Assembly: GCF_000021965.1 (NCBI RefSeq)
Contig: NC_011832.1
Coordinates: forward strand, 62,001-126,000
Reading direction: 5' to 3'
DNA length: 64,000 bases
From: Methanosphaerula palustris E1-9c
Lineage (GTDB): Archaea > Halobacteriota > Methanomicrobia > Methanomicrobiales > Methanospirillaceae
The translations under genes and the position numbers were made by a program. Of the stretch, positions 54,789-63,395 are shown piece after piece. The notes below the pieces were generated by a model. That model saw only the letters and a list, made by a program, of their open reading frames with translations. It searched no databases and was not told the DNA's origin. Position 1 is the stretch's first letter, and every line of letters starts with the position of its first letter.

Positions 54789-57700
54789 TCAGGCAGTGAA
54801 CAGATCATAGGTTCCACTGCAGACCAGGTAGGTTCTCCCATTCTGGTAGTTGAAGTTCAGCACGTTGCTATAGGGGGCACTCTGTGGAGCAATCGCATAC
54901 ACATTGACACCCCAGTCCTGGTATGGCCACCAGGGCGGGTTGATGATATTCGTCCCGTTCACCACGAACTGGGCCCCCGAGTTGTAGGAACTCATCACGT
55001 AGGTGAGCGTGGACTGCCAGTTGGTATATCCATTCACCCAGATACCCGTGATCTTACCTGTGGCGACCAGGTTCCCGTTGAAGTACACCTTGACATGGTC
55101 GAACTGGTAGGTGCTGATCTGAGTGTTGGAGATGTAGATCTGCCCGTTTGCCTGATCCCCGTCCATCATGATCGTAACCTGAGTCTGCCAGGGGATCCTG
55201 AACTTATTTCCACTAACGATATCCAGTCCGGATGCGAGGGTGGCTGAGGAATCCATTTCAATCCAGTCATCGGTATGGGCGGGCTGTGGCCATTCGCGCC
55301 AGGTGGTTCCAGTGAACCGGATGTAGGTCCCGTCCTTCAGCACCCCGATGTTCATCGGGTTGTTCAACAGGATCTGGTTTCCTGCGGTGGCGGTCATGTG
55401 GTTTCCGAAGTTGTCCCCGGTCACCTGCTGGTGTTTGTCCGCCCGTCCCTGGTTCAGGTTCTCGACATCGTAGTATTTCGGACTGATCGGGTAGGTCTGG
55501 TTCCAGCCGGATTGTTGCACCTCGACCACGTGGTAGTGGTCCTTGGGGAGATTGCTGATGATATAGTAACCGGTGCTGTCGGAGACCGTCTGGTTCACCA
55601 CGTGCCAGTCCTGGGCCGTCCCCTTGCCCTGGGCCTGAACGGTCCAGCCGGCCAGTGGCGGTTCGCCACTGTCCCAGACTCCGTTATTGTTCTGGTCGTT
55701 CCAGATATACCCGGCGATCGAGTAGGGTCCGACCCCGTTGATGTCGAAGTAGGCCTGGATCGTGTGGTTCCCGTTCACCTGCGTGAAGTTGAATGAACTG
55801 GCCTGGCCGATCGAGATGCCGTCGACGACCACATCATCGATGGTGTTGCCGCTGCCGGCCGCGATCGTGTAGACCTGATTGTCTCCGTAGTTCACCGAGG
55901 TGATCCCGGCTGGTGTTATGCTGCCACCGCTGCCGGCCGTTGCGGTGATCGTGTAGACATTCTTTGCGAAGTCAGCCGTGATGGTGTGGTTCGCTTCGAG
56001 CGGGGCGAACGTATAGTTCGGGGCCGGCCCCTGCATCGCTCCGTCGACGATGATGTTGACGATATGGTAGCCAGGGATGGCGCTTACGGTGAACGACGGG
56101 ATCGCATGGTAGGCATACCCCAGTGACCCGGACGGGGTGATCGTCCCGAGCGGTCCGGTGTTCGCGGTGATCGTGTATATGACCTGCGTGAAGGTGGCCG
56201 TGATGGTGTGATCGCCCTGGATGTTGGTGAGTGCGTAGGTCGTAACCGCTCCCTGTGAGACCCCGTCGACCGTCACATCAGCGATCGTATACCCGGTCGC
56301 CGGCGTGATAGTGAAGGTTCTGGAATCTCCGTAGTTGGCCGTCTGCGTGCCGTTCGGCGTGATCGTTCCATGATCCCCTGCGGTCGCGTTGATCGTGTAG
56401 GTGTTGATCGCGAAACTGGCGTTGATGGTGTGACTCGCCTGGATGTTGGTGAAGGTGTAGAGGTACGAGGTGTTGCCTGCCGGAATGGTCTGGGGCGTGC
56501 TGTCGACGGTCACACTGTTGATATGGTATCCGGTGTTCGCGGTGATGGTGAAGTCCTTCGATTCACCGTAATTGGCCGGAACTGCGCCGTTCGGGTTGAT
56601 CGTCCCATGGTCCCCTGCCGATGCGTTGATGGTGAACGTGTCGACCACAAACGTCGCAGCCAGGGTGTGCGGCCCGGTGACTGGCGGGAACGTGTAGGTG
56701 TTCCCGGCCGGGGTGACCGATGTGCCGTCGACCGTCACCGTGCCGAGGTGGTATCCCGCCTCAGGGGTGAAGGTGAAGGTTGGCGTGTCGTTGTAGTCGA
56801 CCATCTGCGTGCTGTTCGGAGTGATGCTGCCGTGGACTGGTGGGGTGACGGTGATGGCGAACCGGTCGACTGTGAAGGTCGCGACGACCGTGCAGTTGCT
56901 CGTGATACCCGGGAGTGTGGAGGTGGTGTTGTCGACGATCGGCAGCTGCTTCTGGCTGCCGTCCTCGGCGGTGTAGGTCACGGTGTCGATGTGATGGCCG
57001 GTGGTTGGCAGGTAGGTGAAGTTCACCTCTCCGTTGTAACCGACGTTGACCGTTCCGGAAGTGCCGGCCGCGACCGTCTGGTCGTTCGCCCGGACCGAGC
57101 CGTTCAGGCCGGAGGTGACGTTCACCGTGTAGACATTGGCTGTGAATGTTACCGTGGCAGTGTAGTTCTGGTCTACACCCGTGGAGAATGTGTATGGGCT
57201 CGTTGTCACTGTAGTGGATGCGCCTTTGTCCCCGCTGATGATTGCCTTGTCGAATTTGAACCCTGCGATGTTTGTGAATGTGAGCGTTGGCGTTTCTCCT
57301 GCGGTAAGATCGAATGGACTATTGTTCACTAACGAAGTGCCATTGCAGGTGATACTTCCCTTCAGTGAATCGAATATCGGGGTGATGGTGTAATGTGCTG
57401 GCGCAGGTGGTGCTATCTCTGCGAATGTTACCGTGACAGTGTAGTTCTGGTCTACACCTGTGGTGAATGTGTATGGGCTCGTTGTCACTGTAGTGGATGC
57501 GCCTTTATCCCCGGTGATGATTGCCTTGTCGAATTTGAACCCTGCGATGTTTGTGAATGTGAGCGTTGGCGTTTCTCCTGCGGTAAGGTCGAATGGACTA
57601 TTGTTCACTAACGAAGTGCCATTGCAGGTGATACTTCCCTTCAGTGAATCGAATATCGGGGTGATGGTGTAATGTGCTGGCGCAGGTGGTGCTATCTCTG

Positions 57701-58733
57701 CGAATGTTACCGTGACAGTGTAGTTCTGGTCTACACCCGTGGAGAATGTGTATGGGCTCGTTGTCACTGTAGTGGATGCGCCTTTGTCCCCGCTGATGAT
57801 TGCCTTGTCGAATTTGAACCCTGCGATGTTTGTGAATGTGAGCGTTGGCGTTTCTCCTGCGGTAAGATCGAATGGACTATTGTTCACTAACGAAGTGCCA
57901 TTGCAGGTGATACTTCCCTTCAGTGAATCGAATATCGGGGTGATGGTGTAATGTGCTGGCGCAGGTGGTGCTATCTCTGCGAATGTTACCGTGACAGTGT
58001 AGTTCTGGTCTACACCCGTGGTGAATCTGTATGGGCTCGTTGTCACTGTGGTGGATGCGCCTTTGTCCCCGCTGATGATTGCCTTGTCGAATTTGAACCC
58101 TGCAATGTTTGTGAATGTGAGCGTTGGCGTTTCTCCTGCGGTAAGGTCGAATGGACTATTGTTCACTAACGAAGTGCCGTTGCAGGTGATACTTCCCTTC
58201 AGTGAATCGAATATCGGGGTGATGGTGTAATGTGTCGATGCTGACGGTGGGTTATCTGTTGAGTTTGAACCCGAAGAAGGCTCCCCGACATCGCTGCCCT
58301 GGTCTCCCATGACGACCGACCGGAGTGCCGTCTCGCCGGCTCCGTTGCCGGTGTAGACCAGGGTCACCTTGGCTGGCTGTGATACGGCCGGGAAGGTGAG
58401 TGGACTGCCGGACGACCAGTCTTTAGTGGCGTTGAATGTTTGAGATTTTGTACCGTCCAGGTACTGCACGACAAACTTGTAATCCCCGTTGGGGAGGGTA
58501 TCCCCTCCGGTATGATACAGGGTCAGGTTTCCCGGGTTGTAATTCGCCAGGAAGTTCACATTCGGGATCTCCTTGGGCGCTGGCTGAGAGAGGAGCTGTG
58601 TCCCGACGACGGTGCCGCCGACGACCACGAGGGAGAGGAGGAGGACGACACCGATCACCTCAGAGACACCCCACTCGTGCCATCGCTGCCGTTCTTCACC
58701 GGATGAACCCCGGCGATCCTTATTGGTTTTCAT
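54789..58733 (-). CDS. Large repeat-rich surface protein with pilin-like N-terminus
   Basis: This 1314-residue protein has a pilin-type leader and helix (HEWGVSEVIGVVLLLSLVV). Residues about 168-530 are four 93-residue repeats, each starting HYTITPIFDSLKGSITCNG and almost identical in sequence. Next come about seven units of another repeat, of the type DHGTINPNGAVPANYG with ITANTGYHINSVTVD, resembling InlB-B/Flg_new-type bacterial surface repeats. Near residue 1000 there is an SdrD B-type segment (GYIWNDQNNNGVWDSGEPP). The final 200 residues are beta-rich and related in layout to the tail of the neighbouring PKD protein. It is probably an adhesive surface filament. Confidence 0.85.
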   Translation of the reverse strand: MKTNKDRRGSSGEERQRWHEWGVSEVIGVVLLLSLVVVGGTVVGTQLLSQPAPKEIPNVNFLANYNPGNLTLYHTGGDTLPNGDYKFVVQYLDGTKSQTFNATKDWSSGSPLTFPAVSQPAKVTLVYTGNGAGETALRSVVMGDQGSDVGEPSSGSNSTDNPPSASTHYTITPIFDSLKGSITCNGTSLVNNSPFDLTAGETPTLTFTNIAGFKFDKAIISGDKGASTTVTTSPYRFTTGVDQNYTVTVTFAEIAPPAPAHYTITPIFDSLKGSITCNGTSLVNNSPFDLTAGETPTLTFTNIAGFKFDKAIISGDKGASTTVTTSPYTFSTGVDQNYTVTVTFAEIAPPAPAHYTITPIFDSLKGSITCNGTSLVNNSPFDLTAGETPTLTFTNIAGFKFDKAIITGDKGASTTVTTSPYTFTTGVDQNYTVTVTFAEIAPPAPAHYTITPIFDSLKGSITCNGTSLVNNSPFDLTAGETPTLTFTNIAGFKFDKAIISGDKGASTTVTTSPYTFSTGVDQNYTATVTFTANVYTVNVTSGLNGSVRANDQTVAAGTSGTVNVGYNGEVNFTYLPTTGHHIDTVTYTAEDGSQKQLPIVDNTTSTLPGITSNCTVVATFTVDRFAITVTPPVHGSITPNSTQMVDYNDTPTFTFTPEAGYHLGTVTVDGTSVTPAGNTYTFPPVTGPHTLAATFVVDTFTINASAGDHGTINPNGAVPANYGESKDFTITANTGYHINSVTVDSTPQTIPAGNTSYLYTFTNIQASHTINASFAINTYTINATAGDHGTITPNGTQTANYGDSRTFTITPATGYTIADVTVDGVSQGAVTTYALTNIQGDHTITATFTQVIYTITANTGPLGTITPSGSLGYAYHAIPSFTVSAIPGYHIVNIIVDGAMQGPAPNYTFAPLEANHTITADFAKNVYTITATAGSGGSITPAGITSVNYGDNQVYTIAAGSGNTIDDVVVDGISIGQASSFNFTQVNGNHTIQAYFDINGVGPYSIAGYIWNDQNNNGVWDSGEPPLAGWTVQAQGKGTAQDWHVVNQTVSDSTGYYIISNLPKDHYHVVEVQQSGWNQTYPISPKYYDVENLNQGRADKHQQVTGDNFGNHMTATAGNQILLNNPMNIGVLKDGTYIRFTGTTWREWPQPAHTDDWIEMDSSATLASGLDIVSGNKFRIPWQTQVTIMMDGDQANGQIYISNTQISTYQFDHVKVYFNGNLVATGKITGIWVNGYTNWQSTLTYVMSSYNSGAQFVVNGTNIINPPWWPYQDWGVNVYAIAPQSAPYSNVLNFNYQNGRTYLVCSGTYDLFTA
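57142..58230 (-). repeat. Four tandem 279-bp repeats inside a surface-protein gene
   Basis: Units meet at 57393, 57672 and 57951, spaced exactly 279 bases, so the frame is kept. The units are nearly identical in DNA, with only a few single-base differences (for example GGAGAATGTG versus GGTGAATGTG near 57183, 57462, 57741 and 58020). Each codes for 93 residues. The lowest-coordinate unit is slightly shorter. Confidence 0.9.
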
Positions 58734-58739
58734 TATTGG

Positions 58740-59795
58740 TCACTCCATCATGGACTGCACATTCTGCAGGTGTGCAATGTAGTCTGCCTGCGATACGGTC
58801 AGGTTCACGGAGGAATCCTGAGGGGCGTCGATTGTGATCCGGGCGTCGGTGGTGTTTATGATGGTGGCCAGGGGGCCGGGCAGTGTGGCGGTGCTGTTGG
58901 CAAGTCCGCTTCTGACTGCGTTGTTGAAGGTGTCGACCCACATCTGGGCATAGGGTGCACTTCGCGTGTGGGCGGTCAGCGTAACGCTGGTGAAGGTTTT
59001 GTTGGCTATCACATAGTCCGGAGGGTCGTTCAGCCAGGTCCTGACCATCACCGGCGAGGAGGTGCCGATCGCTCCTTCAGTGGTCCCGGCCATGTTGACC
59101 AGCATGAGGTTCACCTCTGGACTGGTGGTTGCATTGACGATCGAAATCGCCGGATAGGCCAGCACCGAGATGTCGGCATTACCACTGGTGGCATTCTGGA
59201 CCAGGAAGACCCCGCCGTCCTGGTAGGTGTAGGTCTGCTGGATCCAGTAGTTGTTCTGCGATTGGAACTCCAACCCCCGCAGGGATACATTGGCATAGTC
59301 ACTGGTGCTGTTGGTGGTGATCGTAAAGTTCTCCCCGTATTCGGGAAGCCCGACCCTGGCCGACGAGCGGATCGGGGCGAGGATTGGAATGAACATCCGG
59401 GCAGGTGTCGTGCCGCTACCGGTGGCCGGGTCGAGAACCTGGGAGAGGGTCGTCCCGCCGGAGGTTATGTCGAACAGTTCTGTCTGGTTTGTATACAACC
59501 AGCTCAGAGCATCCATAGAACTGGCATCCTGAGAACGAGGGTAGTGATAGGATGGAGATAAGGTGTCAAACGGTGAAGGGACATGCGGCGGACTGTTCAT
59601 CCAGAGCGTGTCCACCTGGGTCTTGTAGTTGACGAACCAGTCCCGCACCTGGGTCATCTTCTGGATCTCGTCCTCGCGCCCCTGGGCGGGCACAACATAC
59701 GTTATATAGAGCGAAATTGCAGCCATTACAAGCGCAAGAATCAGAACAAACCCGACAACTTCTGATAGCGCTTCATCATCCAGACCAGGGGACAT
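58740..59795 (-). CDS. Pilin-like secreted protein, 351 residues
   Basis: The N-terminus LSEVVGFVLILALVMAAISLY is an archaeal type IV pilin-like helix after a short acidic leader. It is followed by VVPAQGREDEIQKMTQVRDWFVNYKTQVDTLW, broken here at VPAQGREDEIQKM. The rest is beta-rich with many N-x-S/T sites. It is paralogous to the protein at 61946-62962, sharing the leader, the GREDEI segment and length. The next gene on the same strand starts seven bases after its stop, so the pair form one transcript with the repeat-rich protein. It is probably a minor pilin or tip adaptor for that adhesin. Confidence 0.8.
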   Translation of the reverse strand: MSPGLDDEALSEVVGFVLILALVMAAISLYITYVVPAQGREDEIQKMTQVRDWFVNYKTQVDTLWMNSPPHVPSPFDTLSPSYHYPRSQDASSMDALSWLYTNQTELFDITSGGTTLSQVLDPATGSGTTPARMFIPILAPIRSSARVGLPEYGENFTITTNSTSDYANVSLRGLEFQSQNNYWIQQTYTYQDGGVFLVQNATSGNADISVLAYPAISIVNATTSPEVNLMLVNMAGTTEGAIGTSSPVMVRTWLNDPPDYVIANKTFTSVTLTAHTRSAPYAQMWVDTFNNAVRSGLANSTATLPGPLATIINTTDARITIDAPQDSSVNLTVSQADYIAHLQNVQSMME

Positions 59796-59904
59796 TCTTC
59801 AGCAGTGTACCTAAGCATCCGTAAAATATATAATACTTGAGTTTTCGCCGTGCAGGTTGATATGCAGATGCGGGTGGCGGAACCTGGGATAGGTTCTGCC
59901 CTGC

Positions 59905-61959
59905 TCAGGAGGGCCTGAGATCGTAGGTATTTCCACTGCCGGCCTGGTTGATGATCTGCGGGGAATTCTTATCCGCGGTGATCTGGATATATGAGTCGGT
60001 CACTGGCAGTTGGTACCGCGAATCATCCTTGTACCACCCGAGGATCGACTGGGTCTGGGTTCCAAAACCCGTCCCTCCAGTGACATTGAGCTGTTGGAAG
60101 TTCTTCACCTGCAGGTTCTCGGTGAACGCGGTCCAGAGGGCGAACCTTGGATTGTCCTTCGAGATGCAGTTGTCGATGGTGATGTCGCTTGACCCCTTGA
60201 TCACGAGGAAGCCGGTGTTCTTGCTTCCGGTGTCCGTGCAGTTGACGAACTGGGAGTTGATACCGCCCTGGACATAGAACCCGGCGTTGGCGTTGTCAAC
60301 CGAGGTGCAGTTGGTCAGCGTGGTGTTCCGCGAGAGGTAGTAACCGGATTGGAAGAAAGCGCCGCTATAGGTCGACCGGCCGTTGTCGATACTGGTGCAG
60401 TTGTCCAGTGTGACATTCTCTGACCTGGTCCGTGGCCCGATATCCTCTCCGTTATCACCATACCGGGCACCGGGCTCGAAGTGGAATCCCGACTCCCAGT
60501 TGTTGTCTGCATAACAGTTGTATACGTGACATTCGATCAGGTCCTGCCATTCGTGCAGGTCGAACCCGGTGATCCACTCGGACCGGGATTGATGTTCTGC
60601 TGAAACGGTACTGGTTGAACCATTGATATAGTTGACCGTGTCCCCGGCTGATCCATATCCACAGTATGAGGCCACGCAATTTACAAAGAGCGTATTGCTG
60701 ATGGAATATGGCACATTGTTCCAGTTCTGATTCATGTTCCAGCCGTGGGTGTTGCATTCGCGGGCTGTACAGTTGAAAAATTCAATGTTTGAAAGAGGCT
60801 GGCCGTCAGCCCATACAAAGAACATCCCGTTGATTGGAGCTTTGTTCGCTGGCGGCTCGTTCGGGTCGTGATTCGCGGAGAGTTCACCATGGTTTCGACT
60901 GGTTACATTCACACCCTGAACACTGACATAACTCGAAACGATCTCAACACCTCCAGTTCCCTCAAGGTTGAGCCCGCTGATGATCACATTCGGGGCACTC
61001 ACCTTGATGTAACCATCGTTGTAAGAAGGTCCATTCATGGGGAGATAGACCGTACCTGGATTCTGAGCCATGAGTATCTTGTAACTGTTGTCGAAACGGA
61101 TTGGCCCGTTGCAGACATAGACACCGTCGAGCATCACCACCCTGCCATAATTGTGCAACTCATCATTGATCGTGTTCACATCAGTGAATCTAAACAGATT
61201 TGGGGCACTCATACCACCTGGGACTGTGCTTGTGATAACGTCAGGTGGGGTATCATAACTACTGTCGGAGTTGCCTGAGGTATAGATATAGGCAGTGGTG
61301 TTCATCCATTCTGACTGACCGGCCCAGTCGGTGTAATCGATACGCGGCTGAATGTTCGACCAGTTGTATGGTCCGACCGGCGGGTAATGGGTCACCTGCT
61401 GGGTTGGGAGCGGCACGATCCCCTCCGGGTACTGCTCCGGGTGCTTCCCCAGGATGTACTCGAAGAGTGACGAGAAGAACCCGTAGCCTCCTTCCCCTGT
61501 CCCGACAGCGTTCACCGAGGTGATCGTGACGTTCCCTGAACTGCCCGAGTACACGACCGTGACATTGTCGGTCAGGTTCGCATCGCTCCCCCTGAGGGTC
61601 AGCGAGTTCCCCACCGACCAGACCGTGGTGTCCGCCGGGGTACTAGTATTGTTGTTGACGAAGCTCTTATTCAGAGGCCAGGGTGTCTGGTCCAGGTAAA
61701 CCAGGTACTGGCCGGGGTTCAGTGCTTCCCCGCCATTGTGGACCAGGGTCACCGTCCCGTTCTGGTCTGCCCCGATGACGATATTCACCTTCGGCACCTG
61801 GGTCGGGAGCGGCTGCGAGAAGAGTGCCACCCCGACCAGGGTTCCGCCGGCGACGACGAGGGCGATCAGCAGCACGGCTCCGATGATCTCGGAGACCCCT
61901 GCGTCGTGCTCGATATGGCGTCCGGCCGGCCCCGGGATGCCCCGGTTACTGCCCGACAT
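59905..61959 (-). CDS. Beta-helix surface protein with pilin-like N-terminus
   Basis: This 684-residue protein has a pilin-type helix (AGVSEIIGAVLLIALVVAG). A beta-sandwich-like segment runs to about residue 150, and a right-handed parallel beta-helix follows from about 270 onward, rich in turns such as NVTLDNCTSIDNG, NTTLTNCTSVDNANAG and DITIDNCISKDN. The C-terminal part (NNWESGFHFEPGARYG) is clearly paralogous to the truncated protein at the window edge. Its start overlaps the stop of the preceding pilin-like gene by 14 bases. Likely cell-surface polysaccharide-binding or structural protein. Confidence 0.85.
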   Translation of the reverse strand: MSGSNRGIPGPAGRHIEHDAGVSEIIGAVLLIALVVAGGTLVGVALFSQPLPTQVPKVNIVIGADQNGTVTLVHNGGEALNPGQYLVYLDQTPWPLNKSFVNNNTSTPADTTVWSVGNSLTLRGSDANLTDNVTVVYSGSSGNVTITSVNAVGTGEGGYGFFSSLFEYILGKHPEQYPEGIVPLPTQQVTHYPPVGPYNWSNIQPRIDYTDWAGQSEWMNTTAYIYTSGNSDSSYDTPPDVITSTVPGGMSAPNLFRFTDVNTINDELHNYGRVVMLDGVYVCNGPIRFDNSYKILMAQNPGTVYLPMNGPSYNDGYIKVSAPNVIISGLNLEGTGGVEIVSSYVSVQGVNVTSRNHGELSANHDPNEPPANKAPINGMFFVWADGQPLSNIEFFNCTARECNTHGWNMNQNWNNVPYSISNTLFVNCVASYCGYGSAGDTVNYINGSTSTVSAEHQSRSEWITGFDLHEWQDLIECHVYNCYADNNWESGFHFEPGARYGDNGEDIGPRTRSENVTLDNCTSIDNGRSTYSGAFFQSGYYLSRNTTLTNCTSVDNANAGFYVQGGINSQFVNCTDTGSKNTGFLVIKGSSDITIDNCISKDNPRFALWTAFTENLQVKNFQQLNVTGGTGFGTQTQSILGWYKDDSRYQLPVTDSYIQITADKNSPQIINQAGSGNTYDLRPS

Positions 61960-62962
61960 TCTGGAGGGTCACCCTGTATTCAGCCTGCGTCAGATCGAGG
62001 TACACATGATAGGGATCGTTGGGATCGGCGGCATTCGACCCGGCTTTGATATTCATAATTGCGGTTTTATCGTTAATCGGGGTGTTGTTGAATGTTCCAC
62101 CAGGAGAGATGAAACTTATATTATTATACTGGAGCGACATCTGTCTCCCGGCGTTTCGAAATGCTTTGTCCCACAACTGGGCAGCGGTTGGTGAGTTCAT
62201 GACCGCTATGACCGTCACATTGGAATATTGTTTGTTGGTGGTATCGACGAGATTTTCGGTCAGCCGGGTGTCCACCCGGAGAGGACCGGTCCCACCGATC
62301 GATCCGCGACCCTGGATCTTAAGACCGGCGATGGAGACCTTGGGCATGATATATTTGGTGGTTTCGTTAACTGAAACAGTGACGTTGTACACCGAGATCG
62401 CTGGTGCAGAGACGATAGAGACTCCGTCTGACTGATTCAGAAAGACCCCGCCCATCTGGTAGTAGTAGGTCTGCTGGATCCAGTAGTTGTTCTGAGTCTG
62501 GTACGACATCGACCCCATGGGGATCGAGACATCCAGAGGTGTTGTGACTGTTCCATTGGTATCGGTCTGACTGCCGATAACCCGCAGCGTCCCGTCCAAG
62601 TTCGGCTGCCCGACCGACATCAGCGCCGGCGACCCCTGCGGCTTCATGAATGACAGAAAGACCCCGCCGGCCTGGGTGTTCCCCCCCGCCGTCCCGAGGT
62701 CGAACGAGGTGCTGATCATCGTCCCTGCCAGCCGGTGATCGGTCAGGTTCGAGATCGAGTTCATCCAGAGGGAGTCGAGCGTCCCCTTGTAGTCCACGAA
62801 CAGATCCTTCACCTGGTTCATATGGACGATCTCGTCCTCGCGCCCCTCCGCTGGGACGACATAGAGCAGGTACAGTGTGGAAGCCACCACAATCAGCCCG
62901 AGTATCAGCACAAACCCGATGATCTCAGAGAGGCCGTCCTCGTTGCGCCCGGATGTTGGCAA
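61946..62962 (-). CDS. Pilin-like secreted protein, 338 residues
   Basis: The N-terminus GLSEIIGFVLILGLIVVASTLY is a type IV pilin-like helix, followed by VVPAEGREDEIVHMNQVKDL as in its paralogue at 58740-59795. The start appears to be TTG. The remainder is beta-rich with several N-x-S/T sites. It overlaps the beta-helix adhesin gene downstream by 14 bases. The pair repeats the layout small pilin-like protein then large adhesin that is also seen at 58740-59795 and 54789-58733. I recognise the family only as archaeal pilin-like secreted proteins. Confidence 0.8.
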   Translation of the reverse strand: MPTSGRNEDGLSEIIGFVLILGLIVVASTLYLLYVVPAEGREDEIVHMNQVKDLFVDYKGTLDSLWMNSISNLTDHRLAGTMISTSFDLGTAGGNTQAGGVFLSFMKPQGSPALMSVGQPNLDGTLRVIGSQTDTNGTVTTPLDVSIPMGSMSYQTQNNYWIQQTYYYQMGGVFLNQSDGVSIVSAPAISVYNVTVSVNETTKYIMPKVSIAGLKIQGRGSIGGTGPLRVDTRLTENLVDTTNKQYSNVTVIAVMNSPTAAQLWDKAFRNAGRQMSLQYNNISFISPGGTFNNTPINDKTAIMNIKAGSNAADPNDPYHVYLDLTQAEYRVTLQNVGQ

Positions 62963-63395
62963 TAGAAGAGAGTCCGTCTGGAAATTATATAAGACAATGC
63001 GAGAGCGTCTCGACAGGAAGCCGAGAACATCGACCGTCTCTGACCATCAGAACGACCCGGTTGCTCTGGTCCCGGTGCGATTACCCGGACCAGGTCGACA
63101 ACAGGAGGGTATAGAGCAGAATGAATCTGGTGAACAACACCCCTGGGTTCCTTGCGGTATCAGGAGCGTATCATCAAAAAATGGGGGTATCGATAAAGGA
63201 GGTTATCATGCGATGTACACCCCGAGCTCACTAGGTGCTGGTAGACTCTTCATCCCCAGTCACTGCTCAGTGTTGGTGAAACAGGTATATTGTTCTTCCT
63301 GCGTAATACCGTGAGATCCAGCAATATTCTGTCGACCTGAAGACGGTGGGGTTCTCCCCACCTCGAAGAAAACCCGTCAGCATCCTCCGCGCCCT
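62963..63395. other. Intergenic region with a strong hairpin
   Basis: These 433 bases lie between the truncated beta-helix gene (ending at 63396) and the next minus-strand gene. A hairpin with stem GGTGGGG / CCCCACC is at 63345-63362, close to the stop of the truncated gene. AT-rich bases near 62985-62995 could hold the promoter of the pilin-like gene. No other gene is supported. Confidence 0.4.

Noticed and set aside
57142-58230. Possible CRISPR array in the 279-bp repeats
   Set aside because: Units are long, contiguous and in frame with no unique spacers, and they code for protein domains.
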